Below the pieces are notes generated by a model, which was given only the letters and a program-made list of their open reading frames with translations, was not told the DNA's origin and ran no database searches. 64,000 nt of DNA, taken from JAJFFW01 sp038531315 (GTDB lineage: Bacteria > Pseudomonadota > Alphaproteobacteria > Caulobacterales > Parvularculaceae). Shown in pieces: positions 8,945 to 18,363 of the stretch. The stretch spans positions 14,320 through 78,319 of the forward strand of contig JBCBBT010000005.1 in NCBI GenBank assembly GCA_038531315.1, given 5' to 3'. How positions within the stretch are numbered: position 1 is the first letter of the stretch; each line of letters starts with the position of its first letter. Made by a program: the position numbers and the translations under genes.

Positions 8945-9652
8945 TCACCCCATCGCATCGGATTGCTCTCGGTCGCCGTGTTTGCGCCGGTCGCGATGGC
9001 GCGTCACGAGCGCCAGGCCGATCCAGCTTGCGTGGAAAGCCATACCGAAAAGCAAAACCACATAGCCCGGAAACGGCCCGACGGTCATGCGCTCAAACAA
9101 CAGATCAACGCTGGTGAGCGGCGTTGGGTGGACCACAATTTTGCCGACAAAAGCGAGCGCCTGAAACCCGAAAATCCACATATAATTGCGCCGGATTCGT
9201 CGGCCGATCGCCCGCCATAATCCGACGTGATACTGCGGCTTTAGATAATCCTTCGCCAGAACGTCTTGCCATTCGCCCGGATCGGGGCGGGTTGATTGAA
9301 GCAATAGCGGCGCATAAAAGTTGCGCTCAATCCACCGACATCGCGCCCGCCACACATTGAAGTAGCGATAGCGGCGCGCTTCCAGAATCAAGAACATAAC
9401 GATCAGAACACCGACCAAAAGCAACGGCAATGGCGATGCTTCCGGACTTGCAAAGCTGACGGACATGGCAAGACCAAGGGTCACAACCGACCAGTTAGTC
9501 GTCGCGTCAAGACGCGTGCGCCAGATCGTCGAACGGTAGACTTCGCCGCGATAAAGATGCGCCAGCGCCCCGACATCGGCATTGTCCAGCGTGTTGCCGG
9601 TGCCGCCGGGAGGCGACGTCCATTCGTTCCATTCATCAGAAAATTCGCTCAT
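8945..9652 (-). CDS. DUF2270 integral membrane protein
   Basis: A 235-residue protein of the DUF2270 family. A soluble N-terminus is followed by the HLYRGEVYRSTIWRTRLDATTNW segment and then membrane helices at roughly residues 50-68, 74-92, 165-180 and 195-220. Function is unknown. The ATG at 9652 is preferred to an in-frame TTG three codons earlier, although neither has a strong ribosome site. It converges on hisI across 54 bases. Confidence 0.82.
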   Translation of the reverse strand: MSEFSDEWNEWTSPPGGTGNTLDNADVGALAHLYRGEVYRSTIWRTRLDATTNWSVVTLGLAMSVSFASPEASPLPLLLVGVLIVMFLILEARRYRYFNVWRARCRWIERNFYAPLLLQSTRPDPGEWQDVLAKDYLKPQYHVGLWRAIGRRIRRNYMWIFGFQALAFVGKIVVHPTPLTSVDLLFERMTVGPFPGYVVLLFGMAFHASWIGLALVTRHRDRRKHGDREQSDAMG

Positions 9653-9752
9653 AGCCGGCAAGTCTCGGCCGTTCGGAACCGCTTGACAAGAAAGTCGCGT
9701 GCGCCGCGCCTCGACAGTCCCGCAACAGGCGGTTAAGGCCCGGAGCGCAGCC

Positions 9753-9776
9753 TTGTGCGCCGCATTGTGCGCCGCA
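9753..9776. repeat. 12-bp perfect tandem repeat
   Basis: TTGTGCGCCGCA occurs twice in direct succession (9753-9764, 9765-9776), with a partial third copy starting at 9777. It lies between the divergent DUF2270 and MATE genes and may touch their promoters. No function is evident. Confidence 0.7.
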
Positions 9777-9834
9777 TTGCACGCCCCGCACGCTGGCTTG
9801 CGCCAACCGAACGCGGAAACCGTCAGGATCGTCT

Positions 9835-11259
9835 ATGTCGCCGACGCCGCAAAAAGATGACACCGCGCCGCTCCGCTACGCCGACGTTTTGCGCCTTGCC
9901 TGGCCCGCGTCAGTCGCCGCTTCGGTGACGCCGCTGCTCGGCGTCGTTGACGTCTGGGCGCTCTCTCAGTCGGCGCGGCCGCTCGATGTCGCCGCTGTCG
10001 GGCTCGGATCGGTCATTTTTTCGCTCGCCTATTGGACCTTCGGTTTTATTCGCATGAGCGTCGCCGGCCTCACCGCACAGGCGTCCGGCGCCGGCGACAG
10101 ACGCGAAGAACGCGCCGGCTTGTTACGCGGCGCCCTGATCGGAGCCGTCATCGGATTCCTGCTTGTTATTCTGCAAGGGCCGGTCGGTTTGGGCTCGTTT
10201 CACGCCCTTGCAATAGGGTCCGACGCAACGGCGGAAACGTTTTCGAACGCGCACGCCTATTACGCCTATCGGATCTGGGGCGCGCCTTTCGCATTGGCGA
10301 CTTACGCCCTGCTGGGCTGGCTCACGGCAAAAGGGCGCACCGACTTTTTGATGGCGACGAGCCTCGCCATGACGGTCTTAAACGGGCTTTTGGATTACTG
10401 GTTTGTCACCGGCTTGAACATGGGCGCAGCTGGTGTAGCGGCAGGAACGTTAATCGCGGAAATCGCCGGCTTTGTGTTTGCCGCGCTGTTTATCCTCTCG
10501 ATGTTGAAGCGCGAAGGCGGCCTCGCAGCCCATTGGCGCACACTAGATCTTTTTGAAGTCGCCGCCATGCGCCGTACATTATCTGTTAACCGCGATATTT
10601 TTATTCGTACACTGCTGCTTGCATTCTCGTTTGCATGGTTTGTCCAGCGCGGCGGCGCCTTCGGCGACGCGACCTTGGCGGGCAACCAAATCTTGCTTCA
10701 GCTTTTTTTGTTCACCGGTCTTGCTCTTGACGGAACGGCGATTGCTGCCGAGACCCTTGTTGGCAGGGCGATTGGCGATCGGGACCGCACGCGCGGCAAA
10801 GCGCGTCTGCAAGCGGCAATCCGCAAAACCTTTATCCCGGCTCTGATCGCGGCGGGCGTCTTCATGGCTTTCTACGCGACATTTGGGTCTGCGATTATTG
10901 ATTTGCTGACGGCTCCCGGTCCCGTGCGCAGCGCGGCGAAGGACTATCTTTTCTGGATTGTGATCAGCCCTGCGATCGTCGTGGCCGGCTTTCAGCTCGA
11001 CGGCATTTTCATCGGCGCCACAAAAGCCCGCCATATGCGCGACAGCATGATCATGAGCGTGCTGATTTTTATCCCTCTTTCCCTGCCGCTCGCGACTCGT
11101 TTCGGCAATCACGGTCTCTGGTTCGCGTTTTCAGTTTATTTCATTATCAGGGCGGCGACGCTCGGCTGGTATCTCTATCGCGGGGCCATCGCTGACACCT
11201 TTGCGCACGACGCGTCCGATCAGAGCGCCGCGCCCGTCGCGTCGGCTATTGATGAATAA
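9835..11259 (+). CDS. MATE family multidrug/toxin exporter (DinF-like)
   Basis: A 474-residue inner-membrane antiporter with about 12 hydrophobic helices in two related halves, as in the MATE family. The N-terminal part reads RLAWPASVAASVTPLLGVVDVW and the second half resembles DinF-type transporters. Substrate cannot be predicted. The ATG at 9835 follows AGGA. The last 40 bases overlap the 3' end of the convergent pyrD gene. Confidence 0.9.
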   Translation: MSPTPQKDDTAPLRYADVLRLAWPASVAASVTPLLGVVDVWALSQSARPLDVAAVGLGSVIFSLAYWTFGFIRMSVAGLTAQASGAGDRREERAGLLRGALIGAVIGFLLVILQGPVGLGSFHALAIGSDATAETFSNAHAYYAYRIWGAPFALATYALLGWLTAKGRTDFLMATSLAMTVLNGLLDYWFVTGLNMGAAGVAAGTLIAEIAGFVFAALFILSMLKREGGLAAHWRTLDLFEVAAMRRTLSVNRDIFIRTLLLAFSFAWFVQRGGAFGDATLAGNQILLQLFLFTGLALDGTAIAAETLVGRAIGDRDRTRGKARLQAAIRKTFIPALIAAGVFMAFYATFGSAIIDLLTAPGPVRSAAKDYLFWIVISPAIVVAGFQLDGIFIGATKARHMRDSMIMSVLIFIPLSLPLATRFGNHGLWFAFSVYFIIRAATLGWYLYRGAIADTFAHDASDQSAAPVASAIDE

Positions 11260-12299
11260 CCGTCGCTTGCGCTCATCGCGATCAGGTCTTTCAGGATCGC
11301 CGTGATCAGGCCCGGCCCTTCGTAGACGAGCCCGGTGTAAAGTTGCACCAGCGAGGCGCCCCGGAGAATTTTCTCATAGGCCTGACGCCCGGACGCAACG
11401 CCGCCGACGCCAATCAGTGGCACGGAACCAGAAAACTCGCGGGCAAATTCCGCGAGCAACCGGGTCGACATTTCAAACAGCGGCGCGCCGGACAGACCGC
11501 CCGCCTCACCCGCCGCTGCGCCCGTAAGGTTCGCGCGCGTGATCGTTGTGTTGGAGACGATAAGCCCGTCCACGCCGCTTTTGCGGACGCATTCGGCAAT
11601 ATCGGCTTTGTCGGTATCGGTCAGATCGGGCGCAATTTTCAGAAAAACCGGGGCCGGTGCTGATAGGCCAGCTTTGGCGGTCATGACCCGCATCAGCAGC
11701 GTCATCAGCGCATCGCGCCCCTGAAGCGCGCGCAGTCCAGGGGTATTTGGCGAGGAAATATTCACCGTGAAGAAATCAACAAGACCGTCGAACGCCTGCA
11801 GCCCGTCGACGTAATCGGCGATGCGATCGGCGCTGTTTTTGTTGGCCCCAAGATTGAGCCCAACGACGCCAAGACGGGCTGCGCGCCGCCGTGATCGCGC
11901 AAGACGGCGCGCGATGCGCTCGGCGCCGTCATTATTAAACCCATAGCGATTAATGATCGCGCGATCTTCCCGCAGGCGAAAAACGCGCGGGGCCGCATTA
12001 CCGGCTTGCGGGCGCGGGGTCACGGCCCCGGCCTCAACAAAGCCAAACCCGGCGCGCAACATGGGCGCAACGACCTCGCCATTTTTGTCAAAGCCGGCGG
12101 CAAGGCCCAGGGGATTGGCGAATGGCAAGCCGGCGACGTTGACTGCAAGAGTTGCAGCCTTCTTGATGCGTAACGGCGCAACGGGGCCAAATCCGGAGGC
12201 CATTGCTCGGACAGTCATCCGGTGCGCCCGTTCAGGATCGAGCGAGGACAAGAAACGCGCGCCCGCATCGGCCAACTTGATGGGCGCACCGACGGTCAC
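11220..12299 (-). CDS. pyrD: Dihydroorotate dehydrogenase (quinone), class 2
   Basis: FMN enzyme oxidising dihydroorotate to orotate with membrane quinone. Seen are an N-terminal helical membrane-association region (about 1-45), NPLGLAAGFDKNGE, the loop NISSPNTPGLR with the catalytic serine of class 2 enzymes, and VGGVASG near the phosphate site. It starts with GTG, whose bases overlap the stop of the DUF952 gene (GTGA). Its 3' end runs 40 bases into the convergent MATE gene. Length (359) is normal. Confidence 0.96.
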   Translation of the reverse strand: MTVGAPIKLADAGARFLSSLDPERAHRMTVRAMASGFGPVAPLRIKKAATLAVNVAGLPFANPLGLAAGFDKNGEVVAPMLRAGFGFVEAGAVTPRPQAGNAAPRVFRLREDRAIINRYGFNNDGAERIARRLARSRRRAARLGVVGLNLGANKNSADRIADYVDGLQAFDGLVDFFTVNISSPNTPGLRALQGRDALMTLLMRVMTAKAGLSAPAPVFLKIAPDLTDTDKADIAECVRKSGVDGLIVSNTTITRANLTGAAAGEAGGLSGAPLFEMSTRLLAEFAREFSGSVPLIGVGGVASGRQAYEKILRGASLVQLYTGLVYEGPGLITAILKDLIAMSASDGYSSIADATGAAL

Positions 12300-12661
12300 G
12301 AGACTTCGTCGCCCAGAACGAACCCGCCAGAGGCGTCAACATTCAATAACAATGCGCGCGTCACCGCCGCCGTCGGCAGGGGACCATAAAGGTGGGGAAA
12401 CAAGGCGCCGCCGCGCTCGGCGACCGGTTCAAACTTTAGATCATTCATAATAACCGCACACGGAATTTCTATGGCCAGCATATCGCTTCGGCCCGCGAAA
12501 TATTTCTGTGCTGTCTCGAACATCTGTTCAAGCGTTGAGAGATGCAAAAATCCATCACGACGATCAAGCGCCCCATAGGAAACAGCGCCGTCACGCGCCG
12601 CTTTTTCCCACTCATCGCGCGTCATCAGGCGATAAACTTCACCGGGCGTCGTCATGGTCAT
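12296..12661 (-). CDS. DUF952 domain-containing protein
   Basis: A 121-residue cytosolic protein of the DUF952 family, whose genes often precede pyrD in Alphaproteobacteria. Its sequence shows the family patterns DGFLHLST and PHLYGPLP. Biochemical role unknown. It overlaps both neighbours by 4 bases (the TPR gene upstream and pyrD downstream), so the three genes form a tightly coupled operon. Confidence 0.85.
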   Translation of the reverse strand: MTMTTPGEVYRLMTRDEWEKAARDGAVSYGALDRRDGFLHLSTLEQMFETAQKYFAGRSDMLAIEIPCAVIMNDLKFEPVAERGGALFPHLYGPLPTAAVTRALLLNVDASGGFVLGDEVS

Positions 12662-13497
12662 CTTTGGGCTTTGATAAAGTCGCGCTCGCTTTGCGCCCCC
12701 GCCTCGACCGCGGATTGCAACGCACGGGCGCGATCTTGAATACGCTGCTCAAACATCGATGTAGGCGCCTTTGCAACGGCGTCGGCGAGCGCTTTCAGCG
12801 CCGCCGCGCGCCATTCCTCGCGCCGGCTGGCCAAAACGCGCAAGGCGCCTTCGTAAGCGACGGCGACGTTTTCCGGCGCCAGCGTGCGCGCCTTCAAAAA
12901 TTCCTGATACCCTTTTTCGGGTTTCGCGCCATAGAGCATGCCGCCGCCGCGCCGGTAGACCTCGAGATTCCAGGCGGCCGACGTCGACAACGCCCAGGGG
13001 TTTTCCGGATCCAGCCATAACGCGTGGTCGACATGATCGCGAGCGCGCGCCGGCAGGTTATTAAAGAACGTAGAGGCCGGGGCGCTGACGGCGCCGCGCA
13101 GGGCGATCGCAATCGCGGCCTGCAGATGCGCTTCAACATGCGCGCTATCGAGCGTCAGGGCCTTTTCAGCGTAGTCCTGCGCTTTTTGGGCGGCGCCGCG
13201 GGCTTCGCGCCGGTCCGGTTCGAAATAGGCGACCGCATTAAGCGCGCGTGCGGCAAGCGCGTAGGTATCAGGATTTTCAACGATATCGGCCCGCGCGACC
13301 ACATCCGCATAAGCCCCGTCGGCGTAGGCCTTAAGGGCGGCTTCATCGGCGGCAAAAACGTTGGTGGGCAGCACTGCGGGCGTCGCCGCTACGATGGTCC
13401 ACAGGGCGCCAAACTGCCTGAACAGGAAAGAAAAAATGCCCGCCACACTTTCATTATGACGCCCGCGCGTCGTTATTGCCGCCAATACCGCCTCCAT
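12658..13497 (-). CDS. Secreted or membrane-anchored TPR-like protein
   Basis: An alanine-rich helical protein with TPR-like repeats (for example AEKALTLDSAHVEAHLQAAIA and ARDHVDHALWLDPENPWAL) over about residues 55-270. A hydrophobic segment ending in NVFA-ADE looks like a signal peptide. The start is uncertain: the ATG at 13497 gives 279 residues, but the frame stays open to 13602, and the hydrophobic segment would suit a still later start. It overlaps the DUF952 gene by 4 bases. Partner and role unknown. Confidence 0.65.
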   Translation of the reverse strand: MEAVLAAITTRGRHNESVAGIFSFLFRQFGALWTIVAATPAVLPTNVFAADEAALKAYADGAYADVVARADIVENPDTYALAARALNAVAYFEPDRREARGAAQKAQDYAEKALTLDSAHVEAHLQAAIAIALRGAVSAPASTFFNNLPARARDHVDHALWLDPENPWALSTSAAWNLEVYRRGGGMLYGAKPEKGYQEFLKARTLAPENVAVAYEGALRVLASRREEWRAAALKALADAVAKAPTSMFEQRIQDRARALQSAVEAGAQSERDFIKAQR

Positions 13498-13645
13498 TTG
13501 CTTGATCTTGCGCGCCGTAACTGTCAGCTGAAGCTGCGCGTCAAATGTCGTCGGTCTTGGCGTCGCAGCCAAGGCGCCTTTGCGTGAGCAGCGGCGCGCC
13601 ATTCACAAAATACGCACTCATTGCGCACGAAAAGCAAGCATAAAG

Positions 13646-14893
13646 ATGATTGCAGTCCCGCCCCCTCCTTCCGCTCAAAAGCCGGCCTCGAAAGCCCTCT
13701 CATTTTATGAGCTGGTCGCCTTTACAGCGGCGGTCATGGCGCTGAACGCGCTCGCCATCGATATGATGTTGCCGGCGCTTGGCATTATCGGCGACGAGCT
13801 GGGCGCAGCACGCGATAATGACCGCCAGCTGGTTGTGGTGGTCTATATTCTTGGCAATGGCGTCGCGCAGCTGTTTTTCGGGCCGATCGTCGATCGGTTT
13901 GGCCGTCGAAATGTCTTGCTGTGGTCTCTGGCGGGGTATGTCGCCGCTTCAGCGCTTTCCATCTTTGCGTCCAGCTTTGCCTTGCTGCTGGCGGCCCGCG
14001 CCATACAAGGGATCGCCACCGCGGCGACGCGCGTTGCTGTGATTGCGAGCGTGCGCGATCAGGTCTCCGGGCGGCGTATGGCCGAGGTTATGTCGCTGGC
14101 GATCACGATTTTTATGGCCGCGCCAATTCTGGCGCCAAGCTTTGGCCAACTGATTATGTTCGCAGCGCCCTGGCGCGGCATATTCGTGGCGCTTTTTATG
14201 TATGGCTGCATTGTCGGTGTCTGGGCCTGGATGCGGCTTCCGGAAACGCTGCCGACGGAAAAGCGCATGACGCTGAATATCGGCCGGATCGCCGGCGCCT
14301 ATGGAGAATTCATGAAGAACCGTGTCGCCGCCGGCTATACGCTGGTGTCGGCGCTCGGTTTCGGGGCGCTTTTTGGATTCATCAGCTCTTCAGAACAGAT
14401 TTTTCTGGAAACCTTTTCAATCGGCGCGTGGTTTCCGCTTGCATTCGCCGGCGTCGCCGCCTCGCTGGGCGCTGCAACGCTTTCAAATGCGCGCCTTGTC
14501 GGGCGTTTCGGCATGCGACGCCTCACCCATACGGCGTTGGTCATATTCGTGATTGTCAACGTCATGCATTTGATGATCGCCGGGGTTTCTGGTGAGAACC
14601 TACCGGTTTTCATGGCCTTTACCTGCATTTCGTTTTTCATGCTGGGCCTGATCGGTCCCAATTGTTCGGCGCTCGCGATGGAGCCAATGGGACATATCGC
14701 CGGCGCCGCCGCAGCGGCCAACGGTTTTGCCGGAACAACGCTCGCCGGCTTTCTCGGCGCCATTATCGGACGCTATTACGACGGCACTACCATGCCGATT
14801 ATCACAGGATTTGCGGTCCTTGGGGGGCTTGCCTTGCTGGTCGCCCTGGCGATTGAAAACGGCCGTCTTTTTGAGAGCGGTCAGACCAGCTAA
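13646..14893 (+). CDS. MFS multidrug exporter, Bcr/CflA-type
   Basis: A 415-residue, 12-helix major facilitator. The loop after helix 2 has the motif A pattern GPIVDRFGRRNVLL, and NALAIDMMLPALGIIGDELG matches the first helix of Bcr/CflA drug exporters. It should pump small drugs out using the proton gradient; substrate unknown. The ATG at 13646 is chosen because the family begins near it; the frame extends upstream to a TTG at 13580 inside the divergent TPR gene's region. rimM follows 27 bases downstream on the same strand. Confidence 0.88.
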   Translation: MIAVPPPPSAQKPASKALSFYELVAFTAAVMALNALAIDMMLPALGIIGDELGAARDNDRQLVVVVYILGNGVAQLFFGPIVDRFGRRNVLLWSLAGYVAASALSIFASSFALLLAARAIQGIATAATRVAVIASVRDQVSGRRMAEVMSLAITIFMAAPILAPSFGQLIMFAAPWRGIFVALFMYGCIVGVWAWMRLPETLPTEKRMTLNIGRIAGAYGEFMKNRVAAGYTLVSALGFGALFGFISSSEQIFLETFSIGAWFPLAFAGVAASLGAATLSNARLVGRFGMRRLTHTALVIFVIVNVMHLMIAGVSGENLPVFMAFTCISFFMLGLIGPNCSALAMEPMGHIAGAAAAANGFAGTTLAGFLGAIIGRYYDGTTMPIITGFAVLGGLALLVALAIENGRLFESGQTS

Positions 14894-14920
14894 AATCTGC
14901 GCCGTATCCGGAATTTCAGT

Positions 14921-15520
14921 ATGGCTAACAAAAAGCAAATATCGGGCGACAATCGCAAAATCTGCCTCGGAGTTTTTGTCGGGGCGCACGGCGTCCAGGG
15001 GCTTGCGAAGATCAAAACCTTTACCGGCGATCCCGGCGCGATCGCCGCCTACGGCCCGGTTGCGACCGCTGACGGCGCCCGCCGTTTCACCCTCAGCGTG
15101 CGGCAAATCCTTAAAAACGGTGTCGTTCTGGTCTCCGCGCCAGAGATCGAAAGCCGTGAAGATGCACTGGCGCTTTCGAAAACGAAACTATTTGTCGACC
15201 GCGATGCGCTGCCTGCGCCGGACGACGCAGACGAATTCTATCTGGAGGACCTCGTGGGCCTCAGCGTCGAGGAGGAAAATGGCGAAAACGCTGGCGAGAT
15301 CGCCGCAGTGCATAATTTCGGCGCCGGCGACTTGCTGGAGGTCGCGCATATCCCGAACGTCGCCGGATCGCGGCTCGTCCCCTTCACGAGGCAAGCCATA
15401 CCGACTGTCGACATCCCCGCGGGAAAGGTTGTGGTGGCTGAGGCATTTTCGCCGCAGCGTCCGGAAAATGATGGACCTGAGCCGGCCGACGGGGCCGCGC
15501 GCGCGCGCCAGCGACCCTGA
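14921..15520 (+). CDS. rimM: Ribosome maturation factor RimM
   Basis: Helps process the 16S rRNA 3' domain and binds S19 during 30S assembly. The N-terminal RimM barrel begins KICLGVFVGAHGVQGLAKIKTF (about residues 12-95), and the PRC-barrel domain follows with DEFYLEDLVGL. Length (199) is normal, with an acidic/Arg-rich tail. Usually rimM abuts trmD; here a protease gene lies between them, and rpsP is not adjacent. Confidence 0.93.
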   Translation: MANKKQISGDNRKICLGVFVGAHGVQGLAKIKTFTGDPGAIAAYGPVATADGARRFTLSVRQILKNGVVLVSAPEIESREDALALSKTKLFVDRDALPAPDDADEFYLEDLVGLSVEEENGENAGEIAAVHNFGAGDLLEVAHIPNVAGSRLVPFTRQAIPTVDIPAGKVVVAEAFSPQRPENDGPEPADGAARARQRP

Positions 15521-15671
15521 CCGCCTAGCGCGCACGGTTTTTGCTGCGTAGGATTGTTAAGGTCTTGTTAGGGATTGAAGCGGTTTGGGCGCGACGCAGG
15601 CGGGTATGGCCACAAGGGCATATCTTTTCGGCGGTATGGCCTGGCGATCTTGTGAGTTATCAGCTCGTTAA

Positions 15672-17519
15672 ATGAGCAATACGAGGGGCTTAAAGGATGC
15701 AGGGGGCAAAGGGGTGACGGAAAGGCTCTTACTGATAGGCGCTGTCGGCGTATTGGCGCTGGGCCTGGCGTTTAGTGAATTTGCGCGCCTTGGCGGAGAA
15801 CGCTCGGCGCGCGCGCGCGCTGTTGCGATTGAAGCAGAATTGGCGGAGACGCGAAGCGACGCCAAGGCGGCGCTCGCGGCGGTCATACAGCCGGCCACCA
15901 TCGATCAGGCGAACCAGTCCGTCTATCTAGTCCTGGTCAATGGCAATCCGAACGGCACCGCGTTTGTGGTCAATCGCGAAACTGGCGTTCTCGGGACCGT
16001 CGCGCATGTTGTCGCCTCGCTGCCCTTTACCGATAAAGACGCCCGCATTGAGGTCCTGAACCAGTATTCGGGTGTTCGCTTGCCCGTTAAGACGGCGCGC
16101 GTGCATGCGGGGTATGGCTCCTTTACGAAGGCCGTGGAAGCCTATCAGCCGTTCCGGCGGAACGCCGATCTTGTCAGCCCCAAAGTTGTGGCGGTGGAAG
16201 AAACGCCTTTTGACGTCGGCGTGCTGATTGTTAACCCGCTCGATCCGGACACCGGCGAAAACCTGCTGGCCCCCGACCTGCCCATTGCCTCAGAAGAAAA
16301 ACTGAAGGCGCTAAAGCCCGGCGATCCGATCGCCGTCATTGGGTTTCCATCCGACCGGGTTGGCATTGGCCAGATCGGCGATATCGCCGACAGCCGCGCC
16401 GAACGCGGCGTGATTTCGGCGCTGATTGCACCAGTCGATAACGCCGCCAAACCGCGGGACCCGGAAATCGCCAATTTGATCGTCCACCGCATGTCAACGG
16501 CGGGCGGCAACAGCGGCAGCCCCGTATTGAACGGCGACGGCGAAGTGATTGGCTTGCATAGCCACGGCATTTCAACGCCCGATTCCAACGGAGACAGCGT
16601 CGCGCAGCGCGCTGACGTCCTGATCGACATTTTAACGCCTTTGCGTGAAGAGGTGCGCCTCGCGGCGCTGTTCAGACCCGCCTGGCAGGAACGCCTGGAA
16701 TACTGGATAAAAGCCCGGGACCTTTTGCCATGGTCGCTCTATGAGTCTGCGGCCAATGGCGACGCCAAGGAAAAGCGCCGCGTTGAAGACATTGATTTTG
16801 ACGCAAAACCGCCATTCGAGCTGAGAATGACAGACGCCAAGTTCTCGGAGCGCATGCGCCGCTACGTTGCGAGCGCCGGCGATCTCGCCCGCCCGTCCGC
16901 GATCGGCCAATCGGAAAATAACGCCATCGGCGCTGTCAATCAGCCCGCATTCGTCATCGGTGAGCGCGGCGAGTACTATGAAGCTGTCCTGCCGATTAAT
17001 CCGGAACGGGAAAACCTTATTTTCGCTTTTGATTATGCGGTCGGCAACGGTCTCGGCTTTTGCCCGCTAACCACCTACTGGCGAACGCTGGGCGGCGATC
17101 AGCTGAAAGTGCTGCGCAATCGCGGTGCGACGCGCCTGCACCTGCCGGCGGCCGAAACGGAAGCAAAAGGCGTTCAGATTGTAATCAAGCGCGCGTCAGG
17201 CTGTGACCGGGCCAGCCGCGACTTCATATTTGGCGCCATGGACTGGCCGCCAGAGGAAGAACCTTCCGTGAACGAGGCTGTCGCTGACACCCACGGGGCG
17301 GCCCGGATCGTTCTTGCCGCGGGCGACCAAGTCGCCAATTCCATCGATGCTGCGGGCCTTGCCGTGCGCACGTTCGTCGATTGCCGTGTGCTTGGAACCG
17401 GGCCGCGCGCACGCTGCGAGGAGCCTGAGGCGCTGGCGGTAAGCACAGTTCACGCCGATACTATTTCGGCGCCGGAATTACTTTTATCGAACGATTTGGC
17501 GTCTGGCGACCGCCCTTGA
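15672..17519 (+). CDS. Membrane-anchored trypsin-like serine protease
   Basis: A 615-residue protein. One N-terminal helix (about residues 18-35) is followed by a short coiled-coil-like stretch. A chymotrypsin-fold protease domain (about 80-330) shows the full triad: His112 in LGTVAHV, Asp181 in PFDVGVL and Ser281 in GGNSGSPV. The C-terminal ~280 residues match no family I recognise and have paired cysteines, consistent with a periplasmic location. There is no PDZ domain, so it is not DegP-type. It stands between rimM and trmD with gaps of 151 and about 70 bases, so it may have its own promoter. Confidence 0.85.
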   Translation: MSNTRGLKDAGGKGVTERLLLIGAVGVLALGLAFSEFARLGGERSARARAVAIEAELAETRSDAKAALAAVIQPATIDQANQSVYLVLVNGNPNGTAFVVNRETGVLGTVAHVVASLPFTDKDARIEVLNQYSGVRLPVKTARVHAGYGSFTKAVEAYQPFRRNADLVSPKVVAVEETPFDVGVLIVNPLDPDTGENLLAPDLPIASEEKLKALKPGDPIAVIGFPSDRVGIGQIGDIADSRAERGVISALIAPVDNAAKPRDPEIANLIVHRMSTAGGNSGSPVLNGDGEVIGLHSHGISTPDSNGDSVAQRADVLIDILTPLREEVRLAALFRPAWQERLEYWIKARDLLPWSLYESAANGDAKEKRRVEDIDFDAKPPFELRMTDAKFSERMRRYVASAGDLARPSAIGQSENNAIGAVNQPAFVIGERGEYYEAVLPINPERENLIFAFDYAVGNGLGFCPLTTYWRTLGGDQLKVLRNRGATRLHLPAAETEAKGVQIVIKRASGCDRASRDFIFGAMDWPPEEEPSVNEAVADTHGAARIVLAAGDQVANSIDAAGLAVRTFVDCRVLGTGPRARCEEPEALAVSTVHADTISAPELLLSNDLASGDRP

Positions 17520-17592
17520 GGGCGCAGTATTAGGACGTTCTCAGCGGTTCACGGTTGCGCCGGCGCATTTCTTCGTGGCAAGCCCTCGGACC

Positions 17593-18363
17593 ATGTGGCG
17601 CGCTACCGTTTTGACGTTGTTCCCGGACATCTTCCCGGGCCCGCTCGACGCTTCCATTCTTGGGCGCGCGCGCGCCGAGGAGCGCTGGTCGCTGGATACG
17701 ATTGATATCCGGACGTTTTCAGATAACGCCTATGGTTCCATTGATGCGCCGCCCTATGGGGGCGGCGCCGGTCTTGTCATGCGCGTTGACATTTTGGCGG
17801 CCGCCATCGACCGCGCGCGATCGGACCCGTCCCGAAACGACCGGCCTGTCATCTGCCTTTCGCCCCGCGGGGCGCCTCTGAAACAGGCCCGCGTCCGCCG
17901 CCTCGCCGACGGGCCCGGCCTCATTGCAATATGCGGGCGCTTTGAAGGGATCGATGAGCGCATTTTCGCCGCCCGAAATGTTGAGGAAGTCTCGATTGGC
18001 GATTTTGTGCTCGCCGGCGGAGAAATCGCGGCGATGGCCATGATCGAGGCTTGCGTCAGGCTGGTCCCCGGCGTATTAGGCTCCGCTCAATCACTGAGCG
18101 AAGAGAGCTTTTCGCTGAGGAATGACGCGCGCGACGGCGCCATTGCTGAGGACCGGCCCCTGCTGGAATACCCGCAATACGCCAAGCCGCGCGATTTTGA
18201 GGGACATACTGTCCCGTCGGTCTTGCTTTCAGGCGATCATAAGAAGATCGCTGACTGGCGGCGACATAAAGCGGAAGAAATAACCCGCGCGCGACGACCG
18301 GACCTCCTCAGCGAGGCGCCCGGTCCTATCCGGCGGCACAAGGACAAGGATAGCGAGCGATGA
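17593..18363 (+). CDS. trmD: tRNA (guanine-37-N1)-methyltransferase
   Basis: Methylates G37 next to the anticodon to prevent frameshifting. The knotted SPOUT fold is shown by LTLFPDIFPGPLD at the start, YGGGAGLVMR and the SAM-binding ICGRFEGIDER, with SIGDFVLAGGEIAAM. The ATG at 17593 (MWRATVLT, 256 residues) fits the family; an in-frame GTG at 17575 is the alternative, and neither has a strong ribosome site. The 3' end overlaps rplS by 4 bases (ATGA). Confidence 0.96.
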   Translation: MWRATVLTLFPDIFPGPLDASILGRARAEERWSLDTIDIRTFSDNAYGSIDAPPYGGGAGLVMRVDILAAAIDRARSDPSRNDRPVICLSPRGAPLKQARVRRLADGPGLIAICGRFEGIDERIFAARNVEEVSIGDFVLAGGEIAAMAMIEACVRLVPGVLGSAQSLSEESFSLRNDARDGAIAEDRPLLEYPQYAKPRDFEGHTVPSVLLSGDHKKIADWRRHKAEEITRARRPDLLSEAPGPIRRHKDKDSER

